NCBI RefSeq assembly: GCF_014873705.1
Contig: NZ_JADBDS010000002.1
Location: 1,416,638 to 1,480,637 of the forward strand
DNA: 64,000 nt
DNA from: Mycobacterium sp. OAS707
GTDB lineage: Bacteria; Actinomycetota; Actinomycetes; Mycobacteriales; Mycobacteriaceae
Reading direction: 5' to 3'
Shown here: piece by piece, positions 43,422 through 52,657 of the stretch
How positions within the stretch are numbered: position 1 is the first letter of the stretch
Layout: the number at the start of each line of letters is the position of its first letter
The notes under the pieces: generated by a model
Told to the model about the DNA's origin: nothing
Database searches by the model: none
The model's input: the letters and a program-made list of their open reading frames with translations, nothing else
Position numbers and translations under genes: made by a program

Positions 43422-44446
43422 CGTGGTGAGCACCTTCCCGTGCTCTGGCCTGCGACTTTGACGTACACCGGTTGGCCACCTTTTCCGTTGACTTTGAGCA
43501 CCGCGTCACACAGGTAGAAAGTGAAGAAGTCGCCGTACATCCCCTGTCGGGCGAGCACCTGATAAGCCTCAGGCAATGTGTTGAGGAAATCGTCAAAATA
43601 ATCGTGATCGGCGACCACAATGCTGCTGACCCGATCCGACTGCGCCACAGTATCTGTGAACGGTTTTCTGGCCTTCGACAGCAAGTCGGCAATCGACTCC
43701 GCCGCGGCGTTGCCGTAAGCGAGGGAATCAGCGAGGTCGTCCTTGTGCTCGGCGAACCGACTCATGAGAGCCGAGAAAGACGTGATCGCCTTGTCGAACT
43801 GCTGGCTTTGGTCACCAAGCGAGCCGAGCACCGTGTTGAGATTGTCGATGACCGCTTTGATCAGGTCATCGCGGTCTGCCAGGGTGTTGGTCACGATGGC
43901 TGCCTGCTCCAGGAATGCGCCGATCGCAGGGCCTTGATCCTGGAACGCGGTGATCAATTGTACGGAAAGAGCATTGACCTGAACTGGGTCCAAGGCGCGG
44001 AATAGCGGGCGAAAGCCACCGATGAGTGCGTCGAGATCGAGTGCCGGTTCGGTGCGGTCAATCGGGATGGTCGCTCCGGCGCTGACCCGGGGCTGTCCCG
44101 AGGCGCCCTGCTGGAGTTCCAGATAGCGATGCCCGACAACATCTTCGTAACGGATCGCGGCGCGGGTCCCCTGCGTGAGCGCCACATCTTTGTCTGCTGT
44201 GAACTCTGCCACGACTACCGTGTTCGGACGCATCGAGATGTGTTTGACCTTGCCGACTTCGACGCCGGCGATACGGACGAAATCACCGACCTTCAACCCA
44301 CTGATGTTGGTGAATTCCGCTGAGTACCGATTCTGAGGCTCGTAGCGGATCCGGTCGAACACCATGAACAAGGCGTAGGTCGCCAATGTGCACACTGCAG
44401 CGAAGACGGCGAAGCGCCAGATCGCGCCTACGAGATGGTCTTTCAC
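43418..44446 (-). CDS. mceB: Mce-family protein, position B (cluster 2)
   Basis: 342 residues from GTG with AAAGGA upstream. Anchor RFAVFAAVCTLATYALFMVF, Mce domain (FTNISGLKVGDFVRIAGVEVGKVKHISM, YEDVVGHRYLELQQG), helical shaft, end with one Cys pair (FYLCDAVL, TGRCSPR). A 45-nt gap separates it from mceA, the longest gap within this cluster. Confidence 0.94.
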   Translation of the reverse strand: MKDHLVGAIWRFAVFAAVCTLATYALFMVFDRIRYEPQNRYSAEFTNISGLKVGDFVRIAGVEVGKVKHISMRPNTVVVAEFTADKDVALTQGTRAAIRYEDVVGHRYLELQQGASGQPRVSAGATIPIDRTEPALDLDALIGGFRPLFRALDPVQVNALSVQLITAFQDQGPAIGAFLEQAAIVTNTLADRDDLIKAVIDNLNTVLGSLGDQSQQFDKAITSFSALMSRFAEHKDDLADSLAYGNAAAESIADLLSKARKPFTDTVAQSDRVSSIVVADHDYFDDFLNTLPEAYQVLARQGMYGDFFTFYLCDAVLKVNGKGGQPVYVKVAGQSTGRCSPR

Positions 44447-44491
44447 TGTGATGGTCCTTTGTCGGTGCTCATGGCGGATGAGTTACGGGGA

Positions 44492-45823
44492 CTACGGTGC
44501 CGGTTGGCCGGGGGGCGAGGGGAATAGCGGAGTGCCATCCGGCCCGTACAGAGGTGCACCGTAGGGTGGCGCACCCGGATAGGGCACCGGCCCGATAGCG
44601 GGGGCATGGATACCGCGAATGCTGGGCGGTTGCGGTATTCCACGGGTCACCGGTAACAGATCCAGCCACCAGGGTTCACCGATGCCCGGGTTCGGCCGGA
44701 TGTCGAGGCCGGTACCCCAGCCAGTGTTGGTCACGAGCTGACGGACCGGGTAGTTCTTGCTCGCGTCGGGCAGAGATCCACAGCCCGGCTTTCCACCGGG
44801 CCCGCCCCTCGCCCCAACGATCGGTAAATTCTCCGGGTAACGGTAGGGATCATCGCCGAAGAGGAACGCGTCATCGAGAATTAGTGAGCGACCGTCGCCG
44901 CCGAAGACCTGATAGCCGTCCTCGTCGAGAAACTTCTTGGCACCCATTAGGGTGCACGCGTATTCCGGACTGTACTTGAGCAGCAGATTGGTCGTTGGTT
45001 CAAGCACATTCACCGCGCCGACCAGATTCGACTCATTGGGTGCCAGCAGATCAATGCCGGCCTTTGAGACACCAATCGTGCTGAGCAGTAACGCATCCAG
45101 GTCTCTGGCATGGGTGGTTATGGTTGCACTTGTTGTACTGAACGCCTTAGCGGAAGCCAGCAGGTCCGTCGCAGCGGAATCGTATACGTCGGCGGCCCCT
45201 TTGGCCGAGCGCAAATCTTCCAATACTGTGCCCATTCGGGGGTTGATCTCACCGAGGACACCGTTGCTGGCAGATGTCGCTTGACCAATCTGCTCTCCCC
45301 GGCCACGCACCGAATCGGAGATCGCGGTCAGAATTGCGTTAAGTTTTGGTGCGTCGATCTTGTCCAGGACGTCGACGAGGTTTTGAAATACGGTATTGAC
45401 TTCTGTGCTGACATTGCGCGACAGAAGGACTGCTCCGGCCGAGATATGTTGCGGGCTGGGCTTATCGGGGTAGACCAGATCGACGTACTTGGCGCCGAAA
45501 ATCGTGGTGGAGCGGATCTGCGCTTCGACGTTCGCCGGAATGTGGCTGACCTCATCCGGGAAGAGGTCCAGTTTCAATCGCACCGGGTCCGTGCCCGGCT
45601 CGATGCCGGCGACGCGACCAACCGGTACGCCGCGCAGCTTGACTTTGGCGCCGGATTCCATGACCAGACCTGATCGGTCGGCGGCCAGAGTGACTGGGAC
45701 CGTTGAGGTTAGCGCGCCAGCGAACATCGCGCTACACAGCCAAAGGAAGGTAGCGATCACCGTGACGAGCGCGGCGGCCCACCACGCCGGATGAATACGG
45801 GAGAGAACGGTCGAGGTGGCCAC
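44492..45823 (-). CDS. mceA: Mce-family protein, position A (cluster 2)
   Basis: 443 residues from the GTG at 45823, 5 nt after the yrbEB stop; the frame is open upstream but those codons overlap yrbEB. Anchor AAALVTVIATFLWLCSAMFAG, Mce domain (RSGLVMESGAKVKLRGVPVGRVAGIEPG, STTIFGAKYVDLVYPD), helical shaft and a Pro/Gly-rich C-terminus (YPGAPPYGAPLYGPDGTPLF). Canonical MceA layout, in contrast to the short one of cluster 1. Confidence 0.93.
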   Translation of the reverse strand: MATSTVLSRIHPAWWAAALVTVIATFLWLCSAMFAGALTSTVPVTLAADRSGLVMESGAKVKLRGVPVGRVAGIEPGTDPVRLKLDLFPDEVSHIPANVEAQIRSTTIFGAKYVDLVYPDKPSPQHISAGAVLLSRNVSTEVNTVFQNLVDVLDKIDAPKLNAILTAISDSVRGRGEQIGQATSASNGVLGEINPRMGTVLEDLRSAKGAADVYDSAATDLLASAKAFSTTSATITTHARDLDALLLSTIGVSKAGIDLLAPNESNLVGAVNVLEPTTNLLLKYSPEYACTLMGAKKFLDEDGYQVFGGDGRSLILDDAFLFGDDPYRYPENLPIVGARGGPGGKPGCGSLPDASKNYPVRQLVTNTGWGTGLDIRPNPGIGEPWWLDLLPVTRGIPQPPSIRGIHAPAIGPVPYPGAPPYGAPLYGPDGTPLFPSPPGQPAP

Positions 45824-45828
45824 GGCGC

Positions 45829-46677
45829 TCAGCCCGACAGGTTGAAGCTGCCCGACTGTCCGTAGACGGCCAGGGAAACGAACACAGTGAGGACGCCCGC
45901 CGACACCAGAGAACTGCGGACGGCGCGGCCCACAGCTTCGCCGACGCCGGCCGGTCCGCCGGTAGCAGTGAACCCGTAATAGGTATGGACCAACATGATC
46001 ACGATGGCCATCGATACCGCTAGCAGGAATGACCAGATGAGGCTCACCGGGTACAGGAATGTGTTGAAGTAGTGGTCGTAGACTCCGCTGGACTGCCCGT
46101 AGATCACGACGGTGCATAGTCGGGCGGAGCCGAAGGCAGCAAGTACTGCAACGCAATACAGCGGGAGGACCACGACCACCCCGGCAACCAGACGAGTTGC
46201 CGCGAGGTACGAAATCGCGCGGATCCCCATGACTTCCAGCGCGTCGATCTCTTCGTTTATGCGCATCGCACCCAACTGCGCGGTGGCTCCGGCTCCGATG
46301 GTGGCCGCCAATGCAATACCCGAGGTGAGGGGGGCGGCCAGGCGGACGTTGAAATACGCTGAGGCGAAACCGGTGAGCGCTTCGACGCCGATGTCAGCGA
46401 ACTGGTTGTAGCCGATCACCGCGGCGAGAGCGCCGGTCGTCACGGTAAGAAATGCGACGATCACCACCGTTCCGCCGACCACGGCGAGTGCGCCGGTACC
46501 CAAGCCCATCTGCGCGATGAGGCGTAGCAACTCGGTGCGGTAGTACAGCACGGCATCCGGAGTTGATACGACGGTCTTGGCATAGAACTGCGCTTGCTCG
46601 CCTAGCCGATTCCACCCGGCAACCCAGTCGCCGGCCTTTCTGGTCAGCCGCGGCAAGCGCGGTGCGGCGACAGTCAT
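45829..46677 (-). CDS. yrbEB: YrbEB/MlaE-type permease, Mce cluster 2
   Basis: 282 residues; 4-nt overlap with yrbEA. MlaE core: GIALAATIGAGATAQLGAMRINEEIDALEVMGIRAISYLAATRLVAG, and the canonical loop YYGFTATGGPAGVGEAVGRAVRSSL. Second permease half of a standard mycobacterial Mce importer. Confidence 0.95.
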   Translation of the reverse strand: MTVAAPRLPRLTRKAGDWVAGWNRLGEQAQFYAKTVVSTPDAVLYYRTELLRLIAQMGLGTGALAVVGGTVVIVAFLTVTTGALAAVIGYNQFADIGVEALTGFASAYFNVRLAAPLTSGIALAATIGAGATAQLGAMRINEEIDALEVMGIRAISYLAATRLVAGVVVVLPLYCVAVLAAFGSARLCTVVIYGQSSGVYDHYFNTFLYPVSLIWSFLLAVSMAIVIMLVHTYYGFTATGGPAGVGEAVGRAVRSSLVSAGVLTVFVSLAVYGQSGSFNLSG

Positions 46678-47537
46678 CCCAGTGTCACCTTCACACCGAC
46701 AGCTGTGGCGATGATGTTGATCGCAAACAGTGCGACGAAGGTGTAGACCACCGTCTCGTTGACGGCATCACCGACCCCGGCGGGCCCGCCTTTGACCGAA
46801 ACTCCCTTGTAGCATGCGATCAACCCGGCAGCGAGCCCGAACAAGGCTGCCTTGACGATGGCGATGAGCAAGTCCGGCACGCCAGTGAGCACAGTCATTC
46901 CCGCGACATAGGCGCCCGGGGTCACATGTTGGATGTACACGGAGAAGAAAAACCCGCCGACCAGTCCGACGGTGATCACCCACGACGACAGCAGCACCGC
47001 GACCAGAGTTGCCGCGAGCACGCGCGGGACCACCAGTGCCTGCGTGGGATTCACACCCATCACCCGCAGCGCATCGAGCTCTTCGCGGATGGTGCGGGCC
47101 CCGAGATCAGCACACATGGCGGTCGCTCCGGCGCCCGCCACCACCAACACAGTCACGATGGGACCGACCTGGGTGACTGTCGCGAAAGCGGCAGTGGTAC
47201 CGCAGAAGTCAGCGGCGCCGAACTCCAACAGAAGGATGTTGAACGTAAACACGACCAGCACGGTGTACGGCATCGCGAGCATCAAAGTCGGTAATAGCGA
47301 GACTCTGGCGACGAACCAGGCCTGAACGAAGAACTCGCGCACCGCAAAGGGGCGCCGAGGAAGCGCCAGCAGAACGTCCCACGCCAGGGCAAAGAAGCCA
47401 CCGAGCGCAATCGCGATCCGCAGGCGCTCGTCCTGATTCGCGAACACGACACCACCGGGCCTGCGACCGCCGCGGACTGAATGCGTAGCGCTAAGCACAC
47501 GCGACGGTGACCGGTCAGATGGTGACCGGGACGCCAT
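46674..47537 (-). CDS. yrbEA: YrbEA/MlaE-type permease, Mce cluster 2
   Basis: 287 residues from ATG 47537, preceded by GGAGG 9 nt upstream and lying 23 nt inside the MBL gene; a GTG at 47498 would avoid the overlap but has a weak SD. Canonical YrbEA: FVARVSLLPTLMLAMPYTVLVVF, LEFGAADFCGTTAAFATVTQVGPIVTVLVVAGAGATAMCADLGARTIREELDALRVMGVNP (read across two spans), YKGVSVKGGPAGVGDAVNETVV. The overlap with the MBL gene ties the transporter to the gentisate string. Confidence 0.93.
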   Translation of the reverse strand: MASRSPSDRSPSRVLSATHSVRGGRRPGGVVFANQDERLRIAIALGGFFALAWDVLLALPRRPFAVREFFVQAWFVARVSLLPTLMLAMPYTVLVVFTFNILLLEFGAADFCGTTAAFATVTQVGPIVTVLVVAGAGATAMCADLGARTIREELDALRVMGVNPTQALVVPRVLAATLVAVLLSSWVITVGLVGGFFFSVYIQHVTPGAYVAGMTVLTGVPDLLIAIVKAALFGLAAGLIACYKGVSVKGGPAGVGDAVNETVVYTFVALFAINIIATAVGVKVTLG

Positions 47538-48165
47538 GCTCGAGAACCTCCATCTCGCACTTCGCCGGTCCCAGATTGCGCAGCAGCCCATAATGCAGGT
47601 CCTGGTGAGCCTTCGCTAGCCCAGCCTGGTGGATCGGAATTATGACCCGAGGCTTCACCCGGCGGACATAGTCGACAGCATCGCCGATCTTCATCCAGGG
47701 TCCACCGACGGGTAGCAGCAGGATCTCGACCGCGTCGGGAGCATCGAGGAAAGCGTCACCGGGGTGCAGCGTGTGCCCGTCGATCAGATACCCGTTGTTT
47801 GTGATGTTGGGAAGATCGCAGTGGATGACCGCGTGCTCCCCGGCAAGCACGTCGATGCCAACACCGCCCGCTGCGACCGTATCGCCCTGCCCGCGCACGT
47901 GGTGGTCGACCGCATGCTCGGCCAATGCTGCCGCGCTCGCGTGGTCGGCGACAACCGTGATGCCCGGGTTGGCTTCAACTAGTGCCGGCACTCGGTTCAT
48001 GTCGATGTGGTCGGGATGGGAGTGGGTGAAGAGCAGCGCATCGAGGTCACGCAGGGTCTCGAATCCTGTTGAGTACGTTCCTGGGTCGATCAGGATCCGC
48101 GTCGTTGCCTGCGAAGCATTGAACTCCAGCAGGACACAAGCGTGTCCGAAGTGCGTGATCTTCAC
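47515..48165 (-). CDS. MBL-fold metal-dependent hydrolase
   Basis: 216 residues from GTG with GGAGG upstream. The zinc motif LFTHSHPDHIDMNRVP, then HCDLPNITNNGYLIDGHTLHPGDAF and IPIHQAG, place it in the UlaG/YtnP-like metallo-beta-lactamase branch. It would open a lactone or hydrolyse a small ester; a lactone intermediate of aromatic breakdown is possible from context. It is the last soluble enzyme before the transporter genes. Confidence 0.85.
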   Translation of the reverse strand: MKITHFGHACVLLEFNASQATTRILIDPGTYSTGFETLRDLDALLFTHSHPDHIDMNRVPALVEANPGITVVADHASAAALAEHAVDHHVRGQGDTVAAGGVGIDVLAGEHAVIHCDLPNITNNGYLIDGHTLHPGDAFLDAPDAVEILLLPVGGPWMKIGDAVDYVRRVKPRVIIPIHQAGLAKAHQDLHYGLLRNLGPAKCEMEVLEHGVPVTI

Positions 48166-48198
48166 GTGGTGACCTCCGATGGGTTGGGTGACTGCTGG

Positions 48199-48906
48199 TC
48201 AGAGCCAGGCAGGTAAGGCAGGCAACGCGTCCGACGAGCTGATCAGTTCGCCACCCGCAGTTCGTCCCGTCAGCCAGCCGAGCACGTGCGCATGTGTGCC
48301 TTTGACGTCGACGGCGGGTCCTGAGCCGATCTCGGCCACCGTGCCGGTATCGGTTGCTTCGATGTGCAGCGATGGCCAATTGGGCTTGGTCCGAGTCGAG
48401 TTGACAACATCGTCGAGCAATGCCACGGCCAGATCCGGCGGCAGATCGTCGAACGAGCCACCCAGATCGACGTGATGGATAGTGACCTCACGCAGCCGAA
48501 GCCACGGCACGTTCGCCGCGGGCATCCTTCGGCCTTGGGCGGTGACGATCTCCTGGTCCCAGTCCGCTGTCGTGAGCTGTTCGGCCGCATTCTGTAGCCG
48601 CGCCGCGCTGTCGACCACGTCGGCGAGAATCACCCCGGCGGGCCGCAGCGCACCAATGTTGATGTCGTCGGCGCGTTGGTGTTTGGACTGATACATCGGC
48701 GTTTCGATGCCGGTGCGCGCCCAGTAGAGCAGGTTTCCCAAGGCGTCTGCGTTGCGGGCAAGATGGGTCAGCAGATGCGCCAATGACCAATCCGGCAACG
48801 AGCTGTCAGCAGTCAGATCGCAGTCCGAGAAGGTGCCCACTCTCGCCAGCAGCCGTCGGGTCTCGGTCTGCAGCCACTGCTCCACGGCCCCGCGTTCAGG
48901 CGACAT
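48199..48906 (-). CDS. Mycothiol-dependent maleylpyruvate isomerase
   Basis: 235 residues from ATG 48906, 11 nt inside the upstream FAH gene. DinB-like four-helix bundle with metal site residues in LAHLLTHLARNADALGNLL and WLRLREVTIHHVDLGGSF, followed by a C-terminal SCP2-like domain (LHIEATDTGTVAEIGSGPAVDVKGTHAHVLGWLTGR). MDMPI converts maleylpyruvate to fumarylpyruvate using mycothiol, the second step of the gentisate pathway. The adjacent gentisate dioxygenase and FAH genes supply the steps before and after. Confidence 0.92.
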   Translation of the reverse strand: MSPERGAVEQWLQTETRRLLARVGTFSDCDLTADSSLPDWSLAHLLTHLARNADALGNLLYWARTGIETPMYQSKHQRADDINIGALRPAGVILADVVDSAARLQNAAEQLTTADWDQEIVTAQGRRMPAANVPWLRLREVTIHHVDLGGSFDDLPPDLAVALLDDVVNSTRTKPNWPSLHIEATDTGTVAEIGSGPAVDVKGTHAHVLGWLTGRTAGGELISSSDALPALPAWL

Positions 48907-49732
48907 CGGCGTGCTCCGGTCGGCACACGTTGCGGCATTGGCCCAGTCCGGTGATAGTCGTGGTGACGATGGCCCCCGAGGTGAGGTAGCGACGCGGGTC
49001 GCGCGCATGACCCACTCCCCCTGGCGTTCCAGTGGCGATGACATCGCCTGGCCGCAGGGTGATGATCGTCGACAGGTACGACACCAAGTCGACCGGAGTG
49101 AACACCAGGTCGCTGAGTGCAGCCGACTGGACGACCTCCTCTCCGACGCGACCTTCGATAGTCGCCGAGGAGATATCGAATTCGTCCGCAGTGAGCAGGT
49201 GGGGCCCCAGCGGAGTGGTCGACTCGAAGTTCTTGCCCTGCAACCACTCCACGGTGCGGTACTGCCAGTCGCGAGCGGTGATGTCGTTGAGCACGCAATA
49301 TCCAGCGATCGCCGCCTCTGCAGTGGCCTGGTCAGCATGGCGGGTCGTGGCACCGATCACGACGGCAAGCTCGGCCTCCCAGTCCAGTGCCTGCGATGCA
49401 CGCGGAATGACGATGTCGTCGTTGGCGCCGATCAACGTGTCAGTGAATTTGGCGAACAGCGTCGGGTACTCGGGCAGATCGCGGCCCATCTCCAGGATGT
49501 GGGAGCGATAGTTCAGGCCCACGCAGACGATCTTGTCGGGCTGGGGTATCAACGGCGCGAAGTCCAGGTCGTGCACGTCATGCCTGAGACCGCGGGCCTC
49601 GCGGGCGATCGAATACCACTGCGGGTCGGACAGCAGCACACCGACATCTCGGTGCCCGGTTTGGATCGCGCCGTCGCCGTCTAGACGGACCGCAGCGGTA
49701 CCAGCGGCGGTGCGGATGGTGGCCAGCTTCAA
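48896..49732 (-). CDS. Fumarylpyruvate hydrolase (FAH family)
   Basis: 278 residues. FAH-fold metal ligands in ALDWEAELAVVIG and CVLNDITARDWQ, and the GDVIATGTPGGVGHARDP loop. NYRSHILEMGRDLPEYPTLFAKF is the usual substrate-lid region. In this context it splits fumarylpyruvate to fumarate and pyruvate, the last gentisate step. 4-nt overlap with gentisate dioxygenase and 11-nt overlap with the isomerase. Confidence 0.9.
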   Translation of the reverse strand: MKLATIRTAAGTAAVRLDGDGAIQTGHRDVGVLLSDPQWYSIAREARGLRHDVHDLDFAPLIPQPDKIVCVGLNYRSHILEMGRDLPEYPTLFAKFTDTLIGANDDIVIPRASQALDWEAELAVVIGATTRHADQATAEAAIAGYCVLNDITARDWQYRTVEWLQGKNFESTTPLGPHLLTADEFDISSATIEGRVGEEVVQSAALSDLVFTPVDLVSYLSTIITLRPGDVIATGTPGGVGHARDPRRYLTSGAIVTTTITGLGQCRNVCRPEHADVA

Positions 49733-50787
49733 CGGGCAATCCTTTTGTTGAGGTGGAGACGTTCGAAAATCGGCTGATCGCTCATCCGGAACAAGGTCAA
49801 CTCGGTGGTCGCGCTGAGGGTGTGCTCACACCACGACGGCACCGCAACGACGTCACCGAGAACGACTTCGCGCTGCTCACCGTTGAGGGTCACCGAGCCG
49901 GCGCCGTCGAACACCTGCCAGACGCTGGAGCCGGCTTCGCGTACGGTCTGCGTCGACGAGCCGGCGGCGATCCGGTGCATTTCGGTGCGAATCGTTGGCA
50001 GGGCGTCACTTCCGGTGCCGGGGTGACTGAACCGAATCGCGGCGTGGCCGCGTGACACAACCCCGGGGTGGCCCTCGGCCTCAAGCTCCAGTTGAGCGCG
50101 CAACGCCGCGTCGGTGTCTTCCCACCGGTAGGCCGCCAGCGGCGAGTAGGGCGGCTGCTCGTGAACCGTCGAGACAGGCACCAGGCCCGGTTGGCCCCAG
50201 AGGCGCTCGGACCGCGAGAAACGCGGGGTCACCTGTTCGCCGACATCGTCACTGCCGAACTCGAAGAATTGTGCATCGATGTGAGCGCAGAACGGGACGT
50301 CGAGACCGTCGAGCCACGCCATCGGGGCATCGTTGGGGTTGTAGTGCCCGTGGAACTGCCAGCCCGCGGTGATCAGCAGATCACCCCGACGCATCGCCAC
50401 AGGGTCACCGTCCACGACCGTCCAGACCCCTTCACCCTCCAGGACGAAGCGAAATGCGTTCTGGCTGTGCCGGTGTGGGGGCGCAACCTCACCCGGCCCC
50501 AGGTACTGAATCGCCGTCCACAAAGTCGGAGTGGCGTAGGGCATCGGGCTCAGGCCCGGATTCGCAACCGCGATTGCGCGTCGTTCACCGCCGCGCCCCA
50601 CCGGAATGAGTTCGCCCGCGCGTTGGGCAAGCGGATACAGGTCGGTCCAATGCCAGACATACGGCACCGCAACGGGTGTGGGCGACGCCGGCATCAGCCC
50701 TTCCCGGATGGTCCACAACGGGATCAGTCCTAGGGCGTCGAAGTCGCGATAGAGTTGCGCTTCCTCGTCTGTGTCAATCGCTGTCAT
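49729..50787 (-). CDS. Gentisate 1,2-dioxygenase
   Basis: 352 residues from ATG 50787 (AGGAGA upstream). Double-cupin Fe(II) dioxygenase. First cupin: GEVAPPHRHSQNAFRFVLEGEGVWTVVDGD, with the two ligand His in HRHS and a third in FHGHYN. The second, degenerate cupin is VRTGSS-like VREAGSSVWQVFDGAGSVTLNGE...CEHTL. WHWTDLYPLAQRAGELIPVGRGGERRAI is the family N-terminus. Cleaves gentisate to maleylpyruvate. Followed by the hydrolase and isomerase genes needed next. Confidence 0.94.
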   Translation of the reverse strand: MTAIDTDEEAQLYRDFDALGLIPLWTIREGLMPASPTPVAVPYVWHWTDLYPLAQRAGELIPVGRGGERRAIAVANPGLSPMPYATPTLWTAIQYLGPGEVAPPHRHSQNAFRFVLEGEGVWTVVDGDPVAMRRGDLLITAGWQFHGHYNPNDAPMAWLDGLDVPFCAHIDAQFFEFGSDDVGEQVTPRFSRSERLWGQPGLVPVSTVHEQPPYSPLAAYRWEDTDAALRAQLELEAEGHPGVVSRGHAAIRFSHPGTGSDALPTIRTEMHRIAAGSSTQTVREAGSSVWQVFDGAGSVTLNGEQREVVLGDVVAVPSWCEHTLSATTELTLFRMSDQPIFERLHLNKRIAR

Positions 50788-51476
50788 CGTTGCTCTCCTC
50801 TGCTCATCCGTACGAGGTACTGCCAGCCGGCGTTGAGCTGACCGGGGTTCCAGATCTGCTCGCGCTTGAATGCGGCTTCGGCCGGATCCGACCACCGCAC
50901 AGGCCCTCCGGCGGCCATGGCCAACAACTGGGTGCGGCAGGCACGCTCCAACAACACCGCGTACATCACCGCCGTTGCCGGATCCGGCCCCACCGTCACC
51001 GCACCGTGTTGCGGCATCAAGATCGCCGGCGCCTCTCCCAATTCGCTTGCCAGTACCCGCCCCAAATCGCGATCGGCTATCAGGGCACCAGTGACGCCGA
51101 AACGGGGAAGGCCCTCCTCAAAGACCACGGCGTCATGAGAGATCGGGCGGAGCTCGACGTCTAGTGAGGCGAACGCGCTCAGAGCCGGAGCATGGGTATG
51201 CACCACCGAATTGACGTCCGAGCGGGCCGCCATGATCTCAGTGTGGATCGGATATTCCAGATGCCGCGGACCGGCACCAGCGGCGACCTCGCCATCGGGG
51301 GTGACCAGGGCGACTCGCTCGGCGGTTATCTCCTCGAATCCCCAGCCGGCGGCCTTCATCCATACGCCCCGCCCTTCGGTATCGCGGATCGATGCGTGAC
51401 CCCACACCATGTCCGACAGTCCCGCAGCAGCCAGCGCGCCACTGGCATCAACAACCTGTGCGATCGGATCGTCCAC
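50784..51476 (-). CDS. Class II aldolase/adducin-family protein
   Basis: 230 residues. The class II aldolase zinc site is seen in SVVHTHAPALSAFAS and ILMPQHGAVTVG, with an N-terminal GLSDMVWGHASIRD. The family holds L-fuculose-phosphate-type aldolases and also decarboxylases acting on aromatic or keto acids. Placed between the hydroxylase and the dioxygenase of a gentisate route, a decarboxylase or aldolase step on a ring substituent is plausible but not proven. 4-nt overlap with the dioxygenase gene. Confidence 0.82.
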   Translation of the reverse strand: MDDPIAQVVDASGALAAAGLSDMVWGHASIRDTEGRGVWMKAAGWGFEEITAERVALVTPDGEVAAGAGPRHLEYPIHTEIMAARSDVNSVVHTHAPALSAFASLDVELRPISHDAVVFEEGLPRFGVTGALIADRDLGRVLASELGEAPAILMPQHGAVTVGPDPATAVMYAVLLERACRTQLLAMAAGGPVRWSDPAEAAFKREQIWNPGQLNAGWQYLVRMSRGEQR

Positions 51477-51478
51477 CG

Positions 51479-52657
51479 TTACACCAGCTCCGACTGGTAA
51501 AGCCAGTCAAGGTCGACGTAGTGCTCAGCCGAACTGCGCGCGAAAACGCGGTTACGAAGCGCGGGCACGATTGGGTCGGTGGCATGCCAGATTTCACCCC
51601 AAGCCCGCGCCACCCGTTGGATCTGGGCGGTCCGCGGCAGTCGGTCCTGTTGATACCGCGCAAAGGCTTCCGTGGCATCACCGTCGAATTTGGCCATGTA
51701 ACTCGCGAGAGTGCCGGCATCCTCGATCGCCTGGCAGGCGCCCTGAGCGAGGTACTGCAGCATCGGGTGGGCCGCATCGCCGAGTAACGTGACATGACCC
51801 GTTGTCCAATTGTCAATGGGGACACGGTCATACATCGGCCAACGCCGCTCGCGCTTGAACAACGTTACCGACGAACGTACCTGCTCGCAGGCGGTCCCGA
51901 AATGGTGATCCAGCTCGTCCGGCGTGCCCCAGTCACCGTCTCGATCCGCGCCGGGGCGATACCGCTCGCTGCGGAACACCGCGACCTGGTTGTAGAGCTC
52001 ACCGCCGCGGATTGGATATTGCACCAGGTGCTTATTCGGTCCGATCCAGATGAACTCGGCGTCTTGGTCGACAGGCAACGGCAGGTCGCCCAGCGCAACC
52101 GCTCCGCGGTAAGCAACATAGGCCGAACAAATTGGTTGATCATCGGAGACGAGTCGACGCACTCTCGACCACAGTCCGTCGGCGCCGACGACGGCATCGC
52201 AGTCGTATGAGGTGCCATCGGCGAATTCGACACGGGCACAGTCTTTTTTGTCGCTCACATCGGTGACGGTCTTGTTCGACTCCAGGGTGATCCGATCGTC
52301 CGCCCTGCAGGCAGCCACCAAGACGTCCAGCAGATCGCCCCGGTGCAGCACGGTGTATGGATAGCCGTAACGGTTGATGAACGGGTCGGCAAGATCCACG
52401 GCGGCTAGTTGATCAGCAGTGTCGATGTCCAAGAAGACCAGCGATCTTGGGCGGACGGACACTTTGTCGATCTCAGGCAGCAGACCCAATTTGTCGAGAA
52501 TGCGAATGGCATTGGGGGCCAATTGGATTCCAGCGCCGATTTCGGTGAATTCCGATGACTGTTCCACAACGCGCACCGGGAAACCGGCACGAGCCAGGGC
52601 AACGGCAGCGGTCATGCCGCCGATACCGCCGCCGACAATGAGGATAGGGATGTTCAT
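51479..52657 (-). CDS. 3-Hydroxybenzoate 6-hydroxylase-like FAD monooxygenase
   Basis: 392 residues, group A flavoprotein monooxygenase. FAD motif GGGIGG at about residue 9, the DG motif in CDAVVGADGLWSRVR, and the GD motif in VTLLGDAAHPMLQYLAQGACQAIEDA. The PMLQYLAQGACQAIEDA form is characteristic of 3-hydroxybenzoate 6-hydroxylases, with salicylate hydroxylases close by. The product, gentisate, is the substrate of the enzyme encoded two genes downstream. Salicylate 5-hydroxylation would give the same product and cannot be excluded. Confidence 0.88.
   Translation of the reverse strand: MNIPILIVGGGIGGMTAAVALARAGFPVRVVEQSSEFTEIGAGIQLAPNAIRILDKLGLLPEIDKVSVRPRSLVFLDIDTADQLAAVDLADPFINRYGYPYTVLHRGDLLDVLVAACRADDRITLESNKTVTDVSDKKDCARVEFADGTSYDCDAVVGADGLWSRVRRLVSDDQPICSAYVAYRGAVALGDLPLPVDQDAEFIWIGPNKHLVQYPIRGGELYNQVAVFRSERYRPGADRDGDWGTPDELDHHFGTACEQVRSSVTLFKRERRWPMYDRVPIDNWTTGHVTLLGDAAHPMLQYLAQGACQAIEDAGTLASYMAKFDGDATEAFARYQQDRLPRTAQIQRVARAWGEIWHATDPIVPALRNRVFARSSAEHYVDLDWLYQSELV

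Noticed and set aside
45824..46156. N-terminal extension of cluster 2 mceA
   Set aside because: Lies wholly inside yrbEB; the GTG at 45823 gives the usual MceA N-terminus.
48907..49353. N-terminal extension of the maleylpyruvate isomerase frame
   Set aside because: Would overlap the FAH gene by 450 nt; the family starts near MSPERGAVEQWL at 48906.
51965..51980. Another TGCGGAACA word
   Set aside because: Lies inside the 3-hydroxybenzoate hydroxylase coding region without a second half-site; likely chance.
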